DNA from: Mesorhabditis belari
Taxonomy: Eukaryota; Nematoda; Chromadorea; Rhabditida; Rhabditidae
DNA length: 64,000 nucleotides
Direction of reading: 5' to 3'
Assembly (NCBI GenBank): GCA_958450365.1
Contig: CAUEEP010000760.1
Location: 941,462-1,005,461, forward strand
How positions within the stretch are numbered: position 1 is the stretch's first letter; the number at the start of each line of letters is the position of its first letter. The position numbers and the translations under genes are program-made. This document shows, piece after piece, positions 43,901 to 54,879 of this stretch. The notes beneath the pieces are model-generated. The model had not been told where the DNA came from and searched no databases. It saw nothing but the letters and a program-made list of their open reading frames with translations.

Positions 43901-45650
43901 CATTTTAGTCCTGTTTCAATGGCTCGCTGGAGCTTGTTCTATTTGGGAGAAAAAGGAACCCACAGTCAAGTGAAAGATTTGTTGAAGAATCGACACATCA
44001 ATCAGTTAGTTTAAGATCAAATAATCAAAAATCAATATCAACAATCAATATCTACAATCAATATCTACAATCATATCTACAATCTATATCTACAATCTAT
44101 ATCTACAATCTAAATCTTTGAATCTTGTGTTAAACTGATTTAATGATTCAGTTATGCTTTAAGTAATAATTGCAGAAAGATCCTCTCACTCCCAGAATTC
44201 TCCAAACACATCCCGAAAGAGCATCTAGCTCTTGATGACCCGCTGAAACCAAATGATAAGGTAAAACTTGCAAGTTAACGTTTTGATTCAACAAATTTTA
44301 GATTTTTCTTTAATTTACATCTTCAGAATCTATATTTTTACTGTTTTCAGCTAGCTTCAGCTGCTCTTAAAGCAATGAACCCGGAAATCAGCCCGATTTT
44401 TGCTGAAACCCTGAAGAATTTGCCGCCAGCAATGGTTTTGACATGTGGATATGATGTGCTTAGGTAAATTTGGACCAATAACAAACTTATAGTGTTCCTT
44501 TTTGTCAAGATCAGGTTAGAATAGCTTCCGAACTTTCAGGGATGAAGGCATCTTGTATGCCGATCGTTTGAAAGCCGATGGTGTGGAGACAAATTGGAAA
44601 CACTATCCAACTGGGTTTGTTTTCAGTTGAATTCTTTCAAGATAGAAAAAGTGTATTTCTCTTAGTCATTTTTTGCAAAAACAGCATTTAAAGCGTGAAT
44701 TGGTTACCGTATTTGGAATTTGGATGCTGCAACAGATACGAGCTGGGTGACGGATTAAGGTAGACCTGCTTGATGAGTCCTGGCAAAGTTTTCAGACAGT
44801 CTGCCTCGCTCTTCGATTTCTTACTGCCCAAAACCTCTTCGAGCATGAAACCCAGTTCCCTCGAAAGCCCTTATTCTAAGCTTCATTTTGATACCAAACT
44901 TGGCTAGGTTCTGTTTTCCCATTCTTTAGATTTCGATCATTTTAAATGCAAATTTTCCTGGACTTGTCAAGCTTCTCGAGTCCGGTGAAAGATTGATCGA
45001 AATCTGAAGAATAGCAAAACAGAACCTAGCCATGTTTAGTATCAAAATGAAGCTTAGAATAAGGGCTTTCGAGGGAACTGGGTTTCATGCTCGAGGGAGC
45101 TTTGGGCAGTAAGAAATCGGAGAGCGAGGGAGACTGTCGGAAAACTTTGCCCGGACTCATCAGGCAGGTCTACCGTAATCCGTCGCCCAGCTCATGGATG
45201 TTACAGCATCCAAATTTTTGTTACACTAGTCGTAAAGATTACTGTAACAGCAATTAACTTATAGTTAGATATAGAAAAAATGAAACTCTGTAAAATCAAG
45301 CTTATATCATGGAGATCTATCTAGGTAGCGGCGCGATTTAGATCAGACGAGGGTTACGGTAGCTGGAGCTATGTTTTAGAGCGTCTAACCGAGTCGGAAA
45401 TAGTTTAGAAGTGACTAGTTTAGGCCAAATCATGCTAGAAGTGGTACCGGACTTGATCCTGATTTGGCTTGACCTAGTAGCTTTTCAAAAAAATCACAGG
45501 CTCACTGGCTTCATAAACTATCGTTGATTCTCAATTTCACTTCAAATCTTTACCTCTTTCAGATACCATGGCGTTTTCAACATGCCTGGAAGTAAAATAG
45601 GCAAACAAATGCGTGAAGATATTGTGGAGTTTTTGACAAAATATATGTAA
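40967..45650 (+). CDS. Arylacetamide deacetylase/NCEH1-like alpha/beta hydrolase (HSL family)
   Basis: Ten in-phase exons: 40967-41110, 41619-41726, 41802-41916, 42596-42894, 43727-43824, 43909-44004, 44176-44260, 44351-44463, 44540-44614, 45563-45650; 406 residues, close to the roughly 400 of AADAC proteins. The N-terminus (MDWYFWLLIALFVLLFLYL) is a type II signal-anchor, placing the catalytic domain in the ER lumen. The oxyanion-hole motif is HGGGW (His about 115). The nucleophile elbow is GDSAGG (Ser199), with VEYRLCPEHPFPAA between them. The catalytic acid is in CGYDVLRDEG (Asp350) and the histidine in GYHGVF (His380). Family role: hydrolysis of acyl or neutral-lipid esters and xenobiotic amides. 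The catalytic triad is complete and no frame break was seen. Introns carry a mariner-derived MITE (intron 3), a 13-bp minisatellite (intron 4) and a 530-bp foldback (intron 9). Exon 5 uses an AAG acceptor. Confidence 0.93.
41265..41370. repeat. 21-bp repeat (TAAGCTACAGTAGGACAGTG)
   Basis: About five units in hydrolase intron 1. The TACAGTA motif recurs in repeats at 54.8-55.0, 55.6 and 63.4 kb. Confidence 0.9.
41977..42557. mobile_element. Non-autonomous mariner derivative, copy 3 (in hydrolase intron 3)
   Basis: TTGGGTTGGTGAATTGAAAA and the inverse TTTTCCATTCACCAACCCAA, TA-flanked, ending 39 bp before exon 42596-42894. Includes a short duplicated left end (GTCTTGGATTTGAAAACTGC) also present in copy 1. 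Confidence 0.8.
43018..43362. repeat. 13/14-bp minisatellite (CTCTGACAGATC)
   Basis: About 26 units with CTAACAG, CTGCTAG and CTGACAG variants in hydrolase intron 4. A TTACTGTTACTACAATCAAA repeat (43655-43720) directly precedes the AAG acceptor of exon 5. Confidence 0.95.
44698..45228. mobile_element. Foldback element (530 bp) in hydrolase intron 9
   Basis: Left TTTGGATGCTGCAACAGATA ... GGTAGACCTGCTTGATGAGT, right inverted AGGCAGGTCTACCGTAATCC ... TGTTACAGCATCCAAAT. Arms of about 240 bp are highly similar, so it is young or conserved. No ORF. Confidence 0.85.
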
Positions 45651-46312
45651 ATTTTTTGATTTGACTGACTTTTTGATTTGACTGACTTTCTGATTTTGAC
45701 ATTAATCTTAGTGACCTCATTGTGTACAGGTACGAATCTCTAGTTTCCCATCGATCTAGTCACTGACTTTTCATTGTTTTTATAATTGCTCTGATTTTAT
45801 TTAGTCAAATAAATGTTTTACATAACAGTACAAAAACTGAATTTTTTAAAATCAATGACGAATTTTTGTTGAAGTCAGGGAGAAGCGGCGGTTCAGGCAA
45901 CAGCTCTGAAACTTTACATTCGAATTTCGCCACCACCAGAACGCACTAATTTTTTGCTTCTATGATTTTTAACAGCGTAGATTCCTAATTTTGTATTTAC
46001 TTGAACTTTAGTGGCTCTTTTCTACCTATTTCAAATAGTTTCTACCGATTTCAAGCAGGTTTTAAGCCTCTTAATTCAGTGCTGCCTCTCTCAGTTCACA
46101 TTTACACCCACTGGAAATAGAAGGCTCTTGAAAGCACGGAAATCTTGCTCAAACTGGCCTAATAGTTGTCCAGGATGTTTTAAAAAATGCTTCCAATAAA
46201 TTCAGCGGAATTAATTACCGTAGAAAGTGTTTTTAAAAATAGTGTAGAGTTTTAAAAAATTGGTTTTGACAAACTGCTCCCCGAACTACTAAAGCACTGA
46301 TTGTTTTACTAT

Positions 46313-47516
46313 TGGATTGGTGAATTGAAAACTACCGGCTATTTCGCGGGACTCGCAGATAAAAAAACAAAAGCATTGAACCAGCTGAAAGGGGGTTTGG
46401 TTACTTCAACATTTCCTCTAATTATTGCGAAAAAATAATGCTTCCAGCTTTTTATTTTTTGGTATCTTTCTTCACTTCTTCTATTGCACTTGACAATCTG
46501 CCACCGGGACATATTCGTCATGTCATGCTTCATGAGTTCCTACAAGAGCACAGTGCAGGCTTGGCAGCTACTAATATTAAAAAGATATATGGGGAGGACT
46601 CACCTTCCAAAAGAACGTGTCGAGTATGGTTTGCCAAGTTTCGATCTGGGGACAAATCTTTGAATGACGCAGTGGGCCGTGGAGCGGCACCCCAACTGGA
46701 TAATTCCAAATTACTCGAGCTCATTACCAACGACCATCGGGCATCATCACGTGAATTGGGAGAAGAGTTAGGGGTTAATCATGCTACAGTGTTGAATCAC
46801 CTTCATAACCTCGGATTTAAATCGAAACTTGGGACTTGGATGCCCTATGTTCACTGACACTGCCTAATGGAACTTATTTGGAATGAAAAGCGAAACTACT
46901 AAGTGTATCTTTTTGGAAATTTGGCTATAAGCCTAATTTTTGATTCTCTACAACTTTTCTATTGACACCAAAATAGGTTTCTTTTGAAGAAAGAGTCCAG
47001 TCCTCCATTCTCAAAGTCCAGTCCTCCATTTCCTCCATTCTCAAAGTCCAGTCCTCCATTTCCTCCATTCTCAAAGTCCAGTCCTCCATTTCCTCCATTC
47101 TCAAAGTCCAGTCCTCCATTTCCTCCATTCTCAAAGTCCAGTCCTCCATTTCCTCCATTCTCAAAGTCCAGTCCTCCATTTCCTCCGATTCTCAAAGTCC
47201 AGTCCTCCATTTCCTCCATTCTCAAAGTCCAGTCCTCCATTTCCTCCATTCTCAAAGTCCAGTCCTCCATTTCCTCCATTCTCAAAGTCCAGTCCTCCAT
47301 TTCCTCCATTCTCAAAGTCCAGTCCTCGACTTTTGAGTCTCACCCTTGTCTCACACACAAACCAAAATCCTACTACGAAAGAGGAATCCGCAAATTGCCT
47401 GTAAAATGGGCAAAAGTCGTCAATAATAGTGGAAATTATTTGGAACGAATTGATGGTTTTATGTTGAATCAATTTTAGTTCAAAGTCCGGCAGTTTTCAA
47501 TTCACCAATCCAATAC
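46313..47516 (+). mobile_element. Mariner element with central deletion and minisatellite
   Basis: Termini ATTGGATTGGTGAATTGAAA and TTTTCAATTCACCAATCCAA. At 46438-46855 the N-terminal transposase is open: HTH1 (VMLHEFLQEHSAGLAATNIK, TCRVWFAKFRSGD) and HTH2 (SSRELGEELGVNHATVLNHL). The 3' part keeps KSYYERGIRKLPVKWAKVVN. Between them the DDE core is gone and a 30-bp minisatellite sits at about 46994-47330. Confidence 0.85.
46994..47330. repeat. 30-bp minisatellite (TCAAAGTCCAGTCCTCCATT+TCCTCCATTC)
   Basis: Eleven near-identical units inside the mariner element. A single-unit form of the same sequence (GGAGGACTGGAGATGTCA context) is present in the non-autonomous copies at 28.9 and 32.8 kb. Confidence 0.95.
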
Positions 47517-48061
47517 TTCCTGCTTATCTGCTGTCCAGTACTACTGGATTTCTTTCTTATAGCGATCAATTTACTACTGTATCAGTAGTTCGGTGCAACT
47601 ATTAAATTATATTACAAGTATTGGTGTACTTTACATCATCTCCTAGACAGAGTTGTCATTTGCTAGGGTTTTGGGCGAGCTATGAGAATGAAGTTTCTGC
47701 CTTTTCGTTGCTGACACCGATAACTATATCACTACTATAGTATCGGGTATAAGTACTGAGCTTGCCATCTTAAGGCTTGCCATTATTAATATCTTAAAGT
47801 CTACTCACTTGTTAGCCTCTCCATCCTCGGTTTCTAGGGTTGGGTAGAGCTTGGCAGTGAGTCCGTCGGTGGTTTTCGAGAATCTCTTGCTAGAATTTCA
47901 TTGTTATTATACGTTGAATTATAGTATTCTGTGAGAAATAGTTGTATTGTTGTATGTATTGTGTATTGTAGCGGAATATTGAATGATCTACTACATATGA
48001 ATGATCTACTACATATGAATGATCTACTACATATGATCTACTACTACATAGTACTTTTAGT
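47517..48061. other. Spacer with (GATCTACTACATATGAAT) repeat
   Basis: Three 18-bp units at about 47981-48035. No exon with splice support. Confidence 0.6.
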
Positions 48062-49986
48062 TTACCAAAAAACCAACCGAATACAAATCACTTTGACAAG
48101 CCAGAAAATAATCAAAATGATGAGGAGTTGACCGATGAGAAAAAGGAGAAGATTCGGGCGATCGATCTTGATTGGAAAGAAGTCTGAAAATGTTTTTAAT
48201 GTCTGAATGTTCATGGTTCATGTCTGAATTTTAATGGTTCAACTTTGAAATCCATAAGCCAATAGTAGAAATTGAAGATTATTTTTGCTTATGCTTCTGG
48301 TACATTTTGCTTCTGAATCCAAGCGATATGCCTCGATTTTTAAAAACAGAATTAAACATTGACAATGTTAAACATGACATGACATCATGACAATGTTAAA
48401 CAACAAACATTTTAAAGTTTTTTTACTTACTTGATTTGCAAGCAGGTTTCACTTCAAATCCTTTAACATTTGGTGCACTTTGGGAAAACTGTTTCAGTGT
48501 CCCACGAGGTGGAGCGGTTGTTGAAGGCGTTGTGGTGGATGTGGTTGGGGTGGTTGTCTTGAAGAGGCGCGGAGTACTGCCACAACCCACCTAAAAATTT
48601 GGATTCTGGGACATTTGGTAGGCGCCCCGCCCCTTTTGTCATTGGCAATCTAACTTTGAACTCAAATATCTTGGTGTTGGGTTGTTCAATTGAAATATTC
48701 TTGGTATCATTGGATTGCCAGTGACAAAAGAGGGCGGGGCGCGTATAAAAGGTCTTTTTGGCCCCGCCCCTTTTGCCAATCTAACTTTGAGCTCAAAGAT
48801 CTTGGTGTTGGGTTGTTCAATTTCAATATTCTTAGTATCATTAGATGCGCCAAGTCTTTCTCTGTTGATTGGTTCAAAAACTATTTAAACTGGACCGCCC
48901 AACACCAAGATATTTGAGTTCAAAGTTAGATTGCCAATGGCAAAAGGGGCGGGGCGTATAAAAGGTTATTGGTTATTAGATATCAAATGGTTATTGGACA
49001 TCAAATTTCCAATAACCAGAAATTTGCTGGTCAAGTTAGAGTTTACATCATTTCTACTTTAGTATCACTTTTAAAAGTTTTAAAACGTTTTAAAACGCGT
49101 AAAGATGTATGCGTTTGGTAACTTCAAAAAGCTAAAGGAAAGAGCTCGGAAATGAAAAATATTCACCTCATCAGTCCAATCAACACAATCGATTTTCCCG
49201 TCACAGACGCGTGTCTTCGGAATGCAAATCCCATTGCCACACGCGACTTCGGAGGCTTTGCAGCTTGAAATCCCCTTTGGACAATCCTCGTCGTCACCAA
49301 GGAAACAATCCTAAACACTTTCTCGTAATCAAGAATTCCAATGAATCATTTTTGACAGATATTTATTTTAATTACCGCAATTGCCGAAATTACCGCGATC
49401 AAACGCCGGCTTGTATTTGATCAGTCGAATTTTGGCATCACTGATGTGAGTCTTTTAATTCCCTCATTGAATGTGAGCAAAATTTGACTAATCGAATGGC
49501 CTCGCCTTAACGCCATTAACGCCTTTTTAACGCCATTAACGCCATTAACGCAAAATAGATGTCTTTTAGCATTAGTTCAGACAATTAGAGTAGTTTTCTA
49601 AGAAAAACGCTTTTTAGATTGACTGAGAGAAACGCATTGACTGAGAGAAACGTGCTCTAATCAAGGCAAACTCAACAACTGCTCTCAATACGCAGAAAGA
49701 CTGATATTAAGTTAAATAACGGGTATTGCTTTGTACATTTTAAGTATTACGGTATATTACGGCATTACGGCATTACGGCATTACGGCATTTACTAGACAT
49801 CAAATCACTCACCTTTTTCCCATCACATCGAAGACGACTCGGAATACACTCCCCCTCAGCACAACGAAATTTTCCCCGTTCACATGGCTCATTGAGGGGA
49901 TCGTTGATTGGGAAACTATCAAGCTCCGCACAATTCACACCGATCAACACCAACAGAAACGAGAAAATACCTCCCAGCCAGTTCAT
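48062..49986 (-). CDS. Single-pass membrane protein with two LDL-receptor class A domains
   Basis: Four in-phase exons: 49813-49986, 49167-49310, 48431-48590, 48062-48183; 199 residues. The start Met at 49986 directly follows a TTTAAATTCAG trans-splice-like acceptor, so the in-frame ATG at 50007 is not favoured. Signal peptide 1-20 (MNWLGGIFSFLLVLIGVNCA). LDLa1 spans Cys35-Cys68 and LDLa2 Cys75-Cys109, each with six cysteines and the acidic Ca2+ motif (DCFLGDDEDC; DCVDWTDE). A Thr/Pro-rich stalk (about 110-140) is likely O-glycosylated. A hydrophobic helix at about 170-192 (LLLFLIGQLLIILIIFWLV) is followed by only about 10 residues. LDLa domains usually bind secreted ligands. The partner is unknown, and the tail is too short for an endocytic NPxY. 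The last exon is also open on the plus strand, but the plus-strand reading lacks upstream exons. Confidence 0.88.
48617..48963. mobile_element. Inverted-repeat element (CGCCCCGCCCCTTTTGTCAT termini) in LDLa-gene intron 2
   Basis: Left CGCCCCGCCCCTTTTGTCAT, right ATGGCAAAAGGGGCGGGGCG. Inner arms CTAACTTTGAACTCAAATAT are inverted at the right, and an additional partial arm sits in the middle (48761-48830). Related to the interior of the 16.1-kb foldback. Confidence 0.8.
49494..49560. repeat. AACGCCATT repeat
   Basis: Four to five units in LDLa-gene intron 1. A short (CATTACGG) run lies at 49752-49795. Confidence 0.8.
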
Positions 49987-50254
49987 CTCTGAATTTAAAA
50001 GTATCAAAATTTGATTTAAAAGAAAATCGAATGAATGAAATCCGTTTGATTCTCGTTTTGTTTGAGCTTTTAGCGACTCATTGTTGTTTTTTTTTGTTTA
50101 TCACGTCCAGCAATCTCCATCGCATTTCGCGATATTAAGAGATTTTAAAATAACCCGAGAGAAGGGTGAAATCAGCCATTGAAGACTCAGAATCAGAGAT
50201 GAGAAATCAAAACCAGTTTACTTGATCATTTTCTAAGTTCATTGGTTCAACTTC

Positions 50255-50460
50255 AATCAAGTACAATAGCTGATCCTCGTCTGAGCCGTGTAAAGTAGAC
50301 GTCGGAAATCGGAGCAGTTCGGGGTGACGATATTTTGGCCAAAAGCTTCTACCAAAACAGGTTATTGTTCTATTTCTTTTTTCATTAATTAGCGCGTCTT
50401 ATGGGCTACATTTTGACCTATAATACTTCCCAATGTCTTTTTGAATTGAACGAAAATCCC
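50255..50460. mobile_element. Fragment of the AGTACAATAGCTGATCC foldback family
   Basis: AAGTACAATAGCTGATCCTC ... GTTCGGGGTGACGATATTTT matches 51935-52040. The right part (CTTATGGGCTACATTTTGAC) matches the inverse of 52230-52255. Lies just upstream of the cysteine-rich peptide gene. Confidence 0.7.
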
Positions 50461-50597
50461 AAATTTTTGCAGAAGACTAAATTGAATGGAATCAAAGTTG
50501 GAGCACTCGATGTGGCCAATATAAAAGAATGGATGAAATCTGAAGGGAATCATCGAATCCATTCATTCGCTTCATTCTTCGATCTCTCAACTCAACC

Positions 50598-51082
50598 ATG
50601 CCATCCAAATCACTCATCCAATCCTCTCTTCTTCTCATCTACATCATCATTGCCTGCACCACTTTCCTCACTTCGCTTCGTGAGTTCAAATATCCATTCT
50701 AAAATATCCCTGAGAGTGAGTAAGATCCTAGAAATATGTGATAGGAATCATTAGACAAAAAAATATAATAATACCGTAAAAGCTGTAATAGTAGCCCCTT
50801 ACGTAGAGCACGGAGAACTCTCAGAGTGAGCTTCTAGAATCATTAGACAACAGAAATCTGATAATATTTCATTTTCAGCATCTGTCGTTGCGCCCGTGTA
50901 TGAGCCAGCCTGCAATTCAACTTGCTACGTAAGTGCTCAAATTATATTACAATTTTGTGACACTTTAAAAAACGAGATTACAATCGCAAACTGTTTAGAC
51001 TGGGATGATCAATGATTGTTGTGCCGGATTGAGTTATTGTTGCGGTGGCACCTACACGGCCGGCAAGGCTTTCTGCAGCTAA
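50598..51082 (+). CDS. Small secreted cysteine-rich peptide
   Basis: Three in-phase exons: 50598-50679, 50879-50928, 50999-51082; 71 residues. The N-terminus has a long hydrophobic signal peptide (LLLIYIIIACTTFLTSL). The mature part, about 40 residues, has seven cysteines spaced C-x3-C-x7-CC-x5-CC-x9-C, with NDCCAGLSYCCGGTY at its core. The odd cysteine number suggests a dimer or one free thiol. No family is recognised. An AATAAA signal follows near 51180. The CC-x5-CC core recalls small disulphide-rich secreted peptides of nematodes (antimicrobial, cuticle or signalling roles), but nothing in the sequence decides between these. Confidence 0.75.
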
Positions 51083-51476
51083 GAAAATCGCCTTATCGAT
51101 GTCTAATCCGGTTTAGATCTATTTTGTAATGTTTATTCAACTGTATTCTTACGTTTTTAGCTTTATCATTGTAATGGTTAATAAATGGAAAATGAGAAGC
51201 CTTTTATAAACAACGAGCATAGCAAATCTCAGAAACTCGAAACTTCTTAACACAACTCGCTCTTTAGCAGAGCTACTAACAGTTATTGAACAATTATGAT
51301 AAACTAATTATTGAACAGAGTGCAATTCGTTTTCAATCTTGCCACAGAGTTTAAAAAGCGCTTACATACACAAAATTGAGCGGCTCCTTTTGCAGTGCAA
51401 GAAAAAACAGAGAAATGACTCCGCCCATTTTTCCAATGTCGACTCGGCTTCTCCTTCGAATTTCCGCTCAGTCAGC

Positions 51477-54400
51477 ATGATTTTCTTGTTATTTTTCTTC
51501 TTTTCTTTAACAAATTCGGAATTAACTTCCTACAATAAGCAATTGGAATGGATTGTTGGACATTGGAGAAGCGAATTCTCGGGAAAGGTAGGTGCAGAAT
51601 TCGTGAAACCAAAAAAATGGAGGAATCTTTCTTAAATTTAAATTGAATACAAGAACTTTATGATTTAAATGTTGAGATTTAAATGTTATAGTCATTTTAA
51701 AATCACAAATCCTGCAGGTCTTTTGGCCAACAGTTCCCACGATGACTTTCGGCGAGGATCTCAAAATCATGGAAGCTCCATTGGCAAGGAGCGCCAATGT
51801 ACAATTCTTGAACTTTTCGTGAGTTTTACGATCATACTTTCTTCATTTTCATTCACATAGTCAAAGTTTACACCTTTGGGTGACAGATTGAAGCTGATTT
51901 TGGCTATCAAATGTATTCAGGCAAGTTTAGGACCAAGTACAATAGCTAGATCCTAGCCTGAGCTGTGTATAGTAGAGGTCGGAAATCGGGGCGGTTCGGG
52001 GCGACGTTATTTTGGCTAGTAATTTTTACCGAAAAAAAGTTATTGATCTATTTCTTTTTACTTTATATAAAGCATCTTATAGACTACATTTTGACATTTA
52101 ATAAATAGCAAAATCTCTTGTAGATGAACGAAATAAATACGTTTGGCCCATCGCCCAAAAAGGCTTTCACGTTGGAGCGACGGGTCAAGGAGGTTTTTCT
52201 CGTTCAATTCAAAAAGACATTGAGAAGTATTATAGGTCAAAATGTAGCCCATAAGACGTTCTATTTAATTCAAAAAGAAATAAAACAATAACTTTTTTGG
52301 TAGAAACTTTTGGCCAAAATATCGTCACCCCGAACTGCCCCGATTTCACCCGGATTTCCCATGTCTAGTGTACAGTAGTGTTAAGAGAAATTCTTTGGAC
52401 TTCTTGGTCCATTCGAGTTGGAAATAAACCTTAAACCATTGTAAACCATTGTAAACTTAAACCATTGTAAATAAGCCTTAAACAGCTTGAAATTAAGCTT
52501 TTGAAGCTGAAGTGAAACTTTATAAAGTGACTGTAAAGCTGTGACTTTTATTAGGTTTTGCTTTGAATTTGATTCGTTTCGTTCATTAGTTTTTAAATGC
52601 TCATTGTTCTTGATTACCTAGTTTTATTGAACTGCAAGAGTTTTTAACAAGTTCTCATACTTGTTCACTTTTCATTTTATTGTACTTCAATTTCTGTAGT
52701 TTATAAATAAGTTGAAAAATAGAACCATAGCTTTAAGTCCGGAAACAAAAACTTAGTTTCCAAACTCAACCTATAAATGTAAGCTAAATTTATTGAGCTT
52801 AAGTGATTGAGCTTAAGTTATTGAGCTTCTATTGGCCGATTGAGAGTTTGGCAGTTTTGGCTTGTTGGCAGTGGCTGAGTGTTGGCTTCAGTTATTGGCT
52901 TAGTGTTGGCTTAAGTTTGAGCAAGTTATTGAGCTTATTGAGCTTACGTTTAGGCTTAAAGTTTTTTGTTTTCTGTTTTGACATCGATTTTTTTTTGAGC
53001 TTGATACAAATCAATGTTTTTAATGTGTCTTTATGCCAAGCAAAGGGGAAATAGAGTGTGACAGTGCGAAAGGAAAAGGGAAACGGGTTCCACCTCGGCT
53101 TCACCCCCATACCCCATCCAACCATTCTCATTCCTTTCTTTTCCTTTTCTTCTTTCTTTTCCTTTCCTTTTCTTTCATTTCTTTCTTCTTTCCACTTTTT
53201 TTAAAGATTTGTGTTCGGAAAAGAATCGAATCTATTCCATTTGGTGTATTGAAATGAGGGAAAATGAAGAGTGGGGAAAGCGATAAGCTGATTATTAGCT
53301 GGTTATTAGCTGATCAGAAAATTTCATTGGAATAGATGGATCTTAAAGAACAAATTAGGGTTCTTTTGACTCTTATGCCACCCATTTTGCACATTATAAA
53401 ATTCCCCACTTGCCCCAGTATAATTTCCGTTAAAAAGAGGCAATTTCCATTTAGTTTTATGATCTTATTGCAAAGAATAAATAGGAAATTAGTCTGATTT
53501 GTAAGAATGTAATGGTTTGATGATAGTGTTGTGAGTTATAAAAGTCAAAATGGGCAAAGTCACAAGTACTTTAGCGTACTTGTGACTAGATTTGCTTATC
53601 GATATTATGTACTTGATTCTAGTTTATCGATATTTCGATAAGCTTATGTTTCACCGTTGTGATCTCGATTTCTAGAAGAGCTATCAATCTGTAAATTGTT
53701 TTATTGGAAAGCCAAGAATGTCAACTTTTGATTGCAATCTCATTTAGAGCAAATTCTCATAGGTGAATGCCTTAAAAAGCTTCTCAATCCTTATCGACAC
53801 TCAAATATTGATAAGCTTATCGATCGAGATGGTTTATGAGGTTCTTACTCATTAAACGCTATGTATAAAAATAGCAATCAAAAGCTGACATTCTTGACTT
53901 TCCAATAAAACAATTTACAGATTGATAGCTCTTCTAGAAATCGAGATCTAAACAGTCAAAGATGAGCATACCGTTTGTATTGATAATATCGATAAGCAAG
54001 CCTATTTGTGACTCTTAAGCTGCCCATTTTTAAATGCAAATTGATTTTCAATAAAAAATAGGCGGCGTTCACAGGTACCCAAATTAGTATGACTGCTCTA
54101 AGTTTTACTTCGGTATTCGAGTCAAGGATGAAATGAATAGATAAATAGCAATTGTTATAGTTGTAGATAAATTTCTAATCAATAGTTCGTGAATTTTAGC
54201 GCTCGAGCTTGGTCCCACTCAACAAAGGATCATTTCCACGATGAATGGGGCTTCGTTACAGTGGACCCAACTGGAAATGCCACGTTGATGACTTCGGGGA
54301 ACAATGGTTGGTGAAACAAAGAAGCAAAATACAGGGTGATCAAAAGAATCATTTTACAAAAGAATCACTTTGCAGAAGAAGCCCCATTTTTCAGCTAAAA

Positions 54401-54726
54401 CTCGATCGAAATTTAACTTATTATATAGTATTTTGACGTTGAAATTCTGGGGAACATTTCTACACTTAAACCATCCTGATCAGAGCCACCTAGTGCTCCA
54501 AAGAAGCATTGTAGCTAGAGGGCTTAGGCTCGGGCTTAGGTGTTAAGGCGCACACCTATTTCAACCGGTTATCAATTGAAAAATCCAGATCCAGACTTTA
54601 GTTTACACTTAAAACTTTTCAGGTTTCACAACTTATGAAGTTGGGCACGTCTCGCACAACAAATTGGTCTTAACATTGAAAGATATTGGGAGAATTTCGT
54701 TCTCGAGAGATCTCCCGGTGGAAGAT
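51477..54726 (+). CDS. Secreted nitrobindin/THAP4-like heme-binding beta-barrel protein (3' exon missing)
   Basis: Four in-phase exons: 51477-51587, 51718-51818, 54200-54306, 54623-54726; 141 codons, ending on a GTGAGT donor with no terminal exon found. The N-terminus MIFLLFFFFSLTNS is a signal peptide. The domain then follows the nitrobindin (THAP4 C-terminal) order: LEWIVGHWRSEFSGK (strand 1), TVPTMTFGEDLKI, a RAWS motif, FHDEWGF, and finally RISFSRDLPVED, close to the family's C-terminal half. Family members are 10-stranded barrels that bind ferric heme and can isomerise peroxynitrite. The proximal histidine sits near the C-terminus, in the part not found here. The last strands should lie between 54.8 and 56.3 kb, a stretch taken up by repeats and a damaged homopolymer region. 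Intron 2 is swollen to 2.4 kb by foldback elements. Secretion is unusual, since vertebrate nitrobindins are cytosolic or nuclear. Confidence 0.8.
51935..52375. mobile_element. Foldback element in nitrobindin-like intron 2
   Basis: Left GGTCGGAAATCGGGGCGGTT and right GTCACCCCGAACTGCCCCGA are inverted, with ATTTTGGC / GCCAAAAT inner arms. Non-coding. Confidence 0.75.
53140..53200. repeat. CT-rich tract (TTTCTTTTCC)
   Basis: Pyrimidine run within nitrobindin-like intron 2. Otherwise 52400-53570 shows nothing coding. Confidence 0.7.
53578..54000. mobile_element. Foldback element (GCTTATCGATATT arms) in nitrobindin-like intron 2
   Basis: GATTTCTAGAAGAGCTATCA ... TTGGAAAGCCAAGAATGTCA on the left is inverted on the right (TGACATTCTTGACTTTCCAA ... 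GCTCTTCTAGAAATCGAGAT). Terminal TATCGATA/AGCTTATCGAT motifs repeat four times. Confidence 0.8.
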
Positions 54727-54767
54727 GTGAGTGAAACTCTTGTTTTGAACTGCCACAACTAAAAAGC

Positions 54768-54806
54768 CACTCTTTTTGTAAAGAGTGGCTTTTTAGTGAG
54801 CTTAAA
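54768..54806. other. Perfect hairpin AAAAAGCCACTCTTT...AAAGAGTGGCTTTTT
   Basis: A 15-bp stem with a 4-base loop, 40 bp after the last nitrobindin-like exon found. It could be a young palindrome. A transcript terminator role is not expected in nematodes. Confidence 0.7.
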
Positions 54807-54879
54807 TCAGTTACAGTACACCAGGATCAGATACAGTAATCCTTTTAAGCTTATCTAAGGCACAGTTACAGTATCTTCT

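Noticed and set aside
48061..48187. Plus-strand C-terminal exon (KNQPNTNHFDKPENNQNDEE-like reading ending in a stop)
   Set aside because: No upstream plus-strand exon joins it. The minus reading has a TTTTCAG acceptor, correct phase and a transmembrane helix that completes the LDLa gene.
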